Shown one piece after another: positions 6,871 to 10,184 of a stretch of 10,184 bases of DNA; within the stretch, counting starts at the first letter, position 1, and each line of letters starts with the position of its first letter. This DNA comes from Anaerolineae bacterium (GTDB taxonomy: Bacteria; Chloroflexota; Anaerolineae; JAAYZQ01). Location: NCBI GenBank assembly GCA_016929795.1, contig JAFGIA010000268.1:1-10184 (forward strand), given 5' to 3'. Made by a program: the position numbers and the translations under genes. Under the pieces are notes generated by a model. That model did no database searches. It had not been told where the DNA came from and saw only the letters and a list, made by a program, of their open reading frames with translations.

Positions 6871-7656
6871 TTACAGGATGTGTGCCAGGAACTGGCGCGT
6901 GCGCTCCTCCTTGGGGTTGGTAAATAGCTCTTCAGGAGGGGCCATTTCGGCCCACACGCCATCGGCCATCAAGATGACCCGATCGGCCACGTCGCGCGCA
7001 AAGTGGATCTCGTGCGTCACCACGATCATGGTCATCCCCTCGTCGGCCAGCCGTTCCATCACCTCCACCACCTCGCCGATTAGTTCGGGGTCGAGGGCCG
7101 AGGTTGGCTCGTCAAAGAGCATGATCTTGGGCTCCATGGCCAGCGCGCGGGCGATGGCCACGCGCTGTTGCTGGCCGCCGGAGAGGCGCGAGGGGTACTC
7201 GTCGCGCTTTTCTGACAGCCCTACCCAACTGAGGAGCTCCTCGGCCTTGGCGATCGCCTCTGTTTTGGTTATCTTTTTGACAGTGACGGGCGCCTCGATG
7301 ATGTTCTCCAGCGCCGTCATATGCGGAAAGAGGTTAAATTGCTGAAAGACCATCCCTGCCTTGCGCCGGATCTCGCGGATGTGGCGTCGTTGCTCGGCCG
7401 CCGGCTCGCGGGCGCGGATCTCGACGTGGTCAATCTCGATGGTGCCGGCCGACGGCTCTTCCAAAAAGTTGAGGCAGCGCAGGAAGGTGCTCTTGCCGCC
7501 GCCCGAGGGGCCGATGATCACGACCACTTCGGCAGGCATCACGTCCAGATCGACGCCTTTGATCACGTGCAGCGGGCCAAAGTACTTTTGCAACCCACGC
7601 ACGCGGATGATCGGGGTGCGGCTGTCTACCTCGGGCGCTATAGAAAAGTCGGTCAT
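6871..7656 (-). CDS. Polar amino-acid ABC transporter ATPase (GlnQ/HisP type)
   Basis: This 261-residue ATPase would power the amino-acid importer whose permease is the WD40 fusion upstream. All expected motifs are present: Walker [10 protein letters not shown] (49-57), Q-loop in [16 protein letters not shown], signature LSGGQQQR (158-165), Walker B IMLFDEP (178-184), D-loop SALD, and switch His215 in [15 protein letters not shown]. The last motif and the [10 protein letters not shown] block are typical of the polar amino-acid subfamily. The start at MTDFS was preferred over Met codons 15 bases upstream because AAAGGAGA, at the permease gene's 3' end, lies just before it. Only one base separates the permease stop from this ATG, so the genes are co-translated. 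Substrate identity (Gln, Glu, His, Arg or other) cannot be read. Confidence 0.93.
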   Translation of the reverse strand: MTDFSIAPEVDSRTPIIRVRGLQKYFGPLHVIKGVDLDVMPAEVVVIIGPSGGGKSTFLRCLNFLEEPSAGTIEIDHVEIRAREPAAEQRRHIREIRRKAGMVFQQFNLFPHMTALENIIEAPVTVKKITKTEAIAKAEELLSWVGLSEKRDEYPSRLSGGQQQRVAIARALAMEPKIMLFDEPTSALDPELIGEVVEVMERLADEGMTMIVVTHEIHFARDVADRVILMADGVWAEMAPPEELFTNPKEERTRQFLAHIL

Positions 7657-7657
7657 G

Positions 7658-9865
7658 CTATCTCCTTTCACTCCGCGCCATGTAATCCTCCAGCTTGCCC
7701 TGCAGGAACTGGAAGATGACTGTCAGCAGCCAGTAGAAGGCGGCGGCGATGATAAAGGTCTCCATCGTGCGAAAGTTCTGTCGCCCGATCTTTTGCGCGC
7801 GGAAGGTCAGCTCCCACACGCCCATCAGGTAGACGAGGGATGAATCCTTCATCATGGCGATAAAATCGTTGCCGATGGGTGGGATGACGATCCGGAACGC
7901 CTGCGGGATAATGATCCGCCGGAACGTCTGCGAGCTGGTCATACCTAGTGCCTGTGCCGCCTCGCGCTGTCCCTTGCTGATGGCCTGGATGCCAGCGCGG
8001 AAGGTCTCGGTCATGTAGGCGCCATAGTTCACGCCGAGGGCCAGGATGCCCGCGGCCAGCGGCCGGAGGATGATGCCCAATTGGGGCAGGCCCAGGTACC
8101 AGATAAAGATCTGCACCAGGAGCGGGGTGCCGCGGATGAGCGAGATGTAAAAGCTGGCAATCCCGTTCGGGATGGGGTTGTTCGACAGGCGCCCGAGTGC
8201 GCCGAGCAAGGCCAGGACCACCGCCAAGAGGATTGACAGTGCGGAGACGAGCACTGTCAGCCCTGCACCACCCATGATGAAGGGCAAAAAGTGGCCCATG
8301 AAGGCGATGTCGAGGTTAAAACGGCGCAGCACAGAATAGAGGACGACCAGCAGGCCGATCCACACCGCCAGGCCAAATACGCCGAGCCGCGTGCGCGCCG
8401 TGCGCTGGCTGATGACGAGCTGCTGCGATAGGCTGGCCTTGTGCGGCGCTTCGTAGCACACGAGGACCGGCTCGCGCATGAGCATCACCAGCAAAAAGAT
8501 GTACCAGAGGCCGAGTCCGATCAGGGGCCAGGCGATGCTCAGCTTGGTGCCAAGCTGGAGTGGGTAGGAGAGGACCTCAAAGAGGGGCAGGCCAATGACG
8601 ATGATCGGCCCCACCAGGTAGAGGAGGAGGGCAAAGAGGTGGCTCCAGGTGCGGTAGCTGCGCAGGCCCCACAAGGCCACCAGCCCCGACACGCCGCTGA
8701 GCAGCAGCCACGCGGCCAGCACAGCGCCCCATGTTGGCTGAAAGCCGTAACGCGACCACTCGATGTGCAGCAGCTTCTGATTGGTGCTTTCCCAGAGGCG
8801 CACCGTGCCGTCGTTGCCGGCACTCAGCAGGGTACCCTCTAACGGTCCGTAGATGGCGATGCGCACGGGGCTGAGGTGTCCTTCATAAGTGGCCGTGCTC
8901 TTGCCGCCCGCCACGCGGATGGTGCGCACCTTGTTGTCGCGCCCACCGGTCAGGATATAGTCGCCTGTTGGATCAAAGGTGAGCGTGGTTACGGCTGCCC
9001 AGTGGCCTTCCGAGGGCCACTGCACCTCGCCCGTCTCGACGTTCCAGAACATGATCGTGGTATCGGCGCTGCCCGAGGCCAGGAGGGCCGCATCCGGGCT
9101 GAAGGCGAGCGCCGTCACTGTTTCGTCGTGGCCCAGCCACGTGTCCTCCGTTTCGGGATCTTTCCAGCGGCCCTCCATCGTCTGCACCAGCGCGCCGCTC
9201 TCCACATCCCACACGCCGATGTTCGCGCCGTTGGCGGCCGCTACCAGCATCCCGTCGTCGCTGATCGCCACGGCATTGCTTGCCTCGTCGCCCGCGTCGA
9301 TCTCTTGGATCCTGACACCTTCTTTGAGATCCCAGATGTGTACCACGCCCTCCGCGTCGACCGCCGCCAGCCGCTCAAGATCGGGGCTCAGATCCGCGTC
9401 GACAAGCTCACCATCGTCGAGGCTGACGAGCACCTCGCTGCGTGTGTCGATCGCCGGCTGCCAGCGGCGCACCTGCCCGGCGCGATCGACTGTGACGAGT
9501 GTGGGCTGGTCGGGGGCAAAAGCTACTTGGACGATCGCGCTCCTGTGGCCCCGGAGCACCTGAACGGGCCAGCGTGGCTCGGTCGAGATGTCAAAGTCGG
9601 CCGGCACCGTCGTGCGCAAGTCCGATGGCACCTCCCACACGAATACCCTGCCGTCTTGGGCACCTGCCGCCACGAGGGCTCCGTTGCCGCTCACCGACAG
9701 GCCGCCGAAGGGGCTGACCACCGAGAGGCGGATGGGGCCACCAAGGTAGTATTGGATGGCGTAGAGCAGGCTGAGTGCAAAAGTGACGGTGACGAGGATC
9801 AGGACCCATCGCACCGCCGGTGACTGAGCTGCATCCTTTGGTTGCCTGACAACAGTGTCGCTCAT
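7658..9865 (-). CDS. Fusion: seven-bladed WD40 propeller plus polar amino-acid ABC permease
   Basis: This 735-residue membrane protein is far longer than usual amino-acid permeases (about 220-350). An N-terminal anchor helix (about 20-40) follows a basic tail. Seven WD40 blades run from about 50 to 370, with blade ends VFVWEV, VRRWQP, VHIWDL, IGVWDV, IMFWNV, VRTIRV and VRLWES. Four extra hydrophobic helices follow (about 379-400, 408-428, 443-463, 493-513). A HisM/GlnP-type permease domain fills about 525-730, with [13 protein letters not shown] and the EAA loop [29 protein letters not shown], which docks on the ATPase. Basic residues favour an outside propeller and a cytoplasmic EAA loop. 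The frame is continuous. The start at MSDTVV has AAAGGA just upstream, so the Met eight codons earlier was not used. GlnQ-type ATPase follows by 1 nt; no solute-binding protein is nearby. The propeller might replace or recruit one (inference). Confidence 0.9.
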   Translation of the reverse strand: MSDTVVRQPKDAAQSPAVRWVLILVTVTFALSLLYAIQYYLGGPIRLSVVSPFGGLSVSGNGALVAAGAQDGRVFVWEVPSDLRTTVPADFDISTEPRWPVQVLRGHRSAIVQVAFAPDQPTLVTVDRAGQVRRWQPAIDTRSEVLVSLDDGELVDADLSPDLERLAAVDAEGVVHIWDLKEGVRIQEIDAGDEASNAVAISDDGMLVAAANGANIGVWDVESGALVQTMEGRWKDPETEDTWLGHDETVTALAFSPDAALLASGSADTTIMFWNVETGEVQWPSEGHWAAVTTLTFDPTGDYILTGGRDNKVRTIRVAGGKSTATYEGHLSPVRIAIYGPLEGTLLSAGNDGTVRLWESTNQKLLHIEWSRYGFQPTWGAVLAAWLLLSGVSGLVALWGLRSYRTWSHLFALLLYLVGPIIVIGLPLFEVLSYPLQLGTKLSIAWPLIGLGLWYIFLLVMLMREPVLVCYEAPHKASLSQQLVISQRTARTRLGVFGLAVWIGLLVVLYSVLRRFNLDIAFMGHFLPFIMGGAGLTVLVSALSILLAVVLALLGALGRLSNNPIPNGIASFYISLIRGTPLLVQIFIWYLGLPQLGIILRPLAAGILALGVNYGAYMTETFRAGIQAISKGQREAAQALGMTSSQTFRRIIIPQAFRIVIPPIGNDFIAMMKDSSLVYLMGVWELTFRAQKIGRQNFRTMETFIIAAAFYWLLTVIFQFLQGKLEDYMARSERR

Positions 9866-9889
9866 CTGATCCTTTCTTGTCCTATCCAC

Positions 9890-9905
9890 ACGTCATGCTT
9901 GACGT
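9890..9905. promoter_or_regulatory. 16-bp palindrome, candidate operator upstream of the WD40-permease gene
   Basis: ACGTCA-TGCT-TGACGT is a perfect 6-bp inverted repeat with a 4-base centre, 24 bases before the start codon. It could be a dimeric repressor site or a small leader hairpin. No convincing promoter elements were recognised beside it. Confidence 0.4.
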
Positions 9906-9912
9906 AGGAAAT

Positions 9913-9989
9913 TTTCATTGCGAGGAGCGTCGGCGGTAAAGGTCCCCGTTCGATCGGTGGGGATTGCTTCGCTACGCTCGCCATGACAT
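9913..9989. repeat. Degenerate REP/MITE-like intergenic inverted repeat
   Basis: A left arm beginning TCATTGCGAGGAGCG (9915) and a right arm ending CGCTCGCCATGACA are imperfect inverted copies. The right arm carries GGGGATTGCTTCGCTACGC. This resembles the CATTGCGAG...GCAATCCCC family of short intergenic palindromes that I recall from several bacterial phyla, including Chloroflexota. The left arm is eroded. It sits after the peptide-permease gene and may end that transcript as a hairpin. Confidence 0.6.
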
Positions 9990-10006
9990 CTTCTTTCACC
10001 CCAGCC

Positions 10007-10184
10007 CTACGCTTGCAGCCTGGGATCGAGGGCATCGCGCAGGCCGTCGCCCAACAGATTAAAGCCGAGTACACTCAACATAATGGCTACGCCGGGGAAG
10101 GTGACGGCCCACCACGCGCCTGTCGTCATGAACCGGTAGCTGTCGCCCAACATGGCACCCCATTCGGGCTCTGGTGGAATGGCC
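10007..10184 (-). CDS. C-terminal end of a DppC/OppC-type peptide ABC permease (partial)
   Basis: Only the last 58 residues lie in the window; the gene continues past the right edge. The sequence [19 protein letters not shown], a hydrophobic stretch [17 protein letters not shown], and the ending [13 protein letters not shown] are the hallmark C-terminus of the DppC/OppC membrane subunit of dipeptide/oligopeptide importers. It ends in TAG, 141 bp before the WD40-permease start, with an inverted repeat between them. The rest of that transporter is presumably to the right. Substrate is unknown; related systems also carry nickel or other ligands. Confidence 0.88.
   Translation of the reverse strand, partial: AIPPEPEWGAMLGDSYRFMTTGAWWAVTFPGVAIMLSVLGFNLLGDGLRDALDPRLQA

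Noticed and set aside
6783..6962. A 60-residue N-terminal extension of the histidine kinase.
   Set aside because: It would overlap the ABC ATPase gene by about 90 bp and cross the ACGT repeats; its residues are not domain-like.
9866..9889. Start of the WD40-permease eight codons upstream at 9889.
   Set aside because: AAAGGA lies between that codon and the ATG at 9865, so the downstream start is favoured.

Overview
The window is GC-rich, densely packed bacterial DNA. It most resembles a Chloroflexota genome of the Anaerolineae/Caldilineae type. That placement is an inference from the style of the FHA protein (one membrane anchor, then a long Thr/Pro linker with YPTYTPYPT-like repeats), the WD40 propeller fused to a transporter, an archaeal-type NMN adenylyltransferase, and a CATTGCGAG-type intergenic inverted repeat. 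No rRNA, tRNA, transposase or CRISPR array was seen.

Left part (1-5524). A membrane-anchored FHA protein reads leftward (119-1318). It is divergent from a rightward four-gene operon (1499-5524), and the shared 180-bp spacer holds a sigma70-like promoter for each side. The operon opens with an NMN/NaMN adenylyltransferase (NadM-like) and closes with a glutamine-dependent NAD+ synthetase (NadE). These are the last two steps of NAD+ synthesis. Between them lie a VWA-MIDAS protein with a C-terminal zinc ribbon and a pyruvate-kinase-like protein that keeps the catalytic barrel but has no C-terminal domain. The last three genes are joined by ATGA start/stop overlaps, so the two middle proteins are probably made in step with the NAD enzymes. 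Their role is unknown, and this is the best candidate here for an undescribed functional unit.

Right part (5511-10184). All genes read leftward. From the right edge they are: the 3' end of a DppC/OppC-type peptide ABC permease; a 141-bp spacer with a degenerate inverted repeat and a 16-bp palindrome; a 735-residue protein joining an N-terminal anchor, a seven-bladed WD40 propeller, four extra membrane helices and a polar-amino-acid ABC permease domain; its GlnQ-type ATPase, 1 nt downstream; a spacer with four 8-bp ACGT units; and a GAF histidine kinase of the HisKA_3/NarX-LiaS type. The kinase and NadE genes converge and overlap by 14 bp. No solute-binding protein for the amino-acid transporter and no response regulator for the kinase lie in the window.

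The two most unusual observations are the WD40-ABC permease fusion, whose propeller is predicted to lie outside the cell, and the NAD operon with its VWA and pyruvate-kinase-like insert. No stretch over 300 bases lacks a gene.
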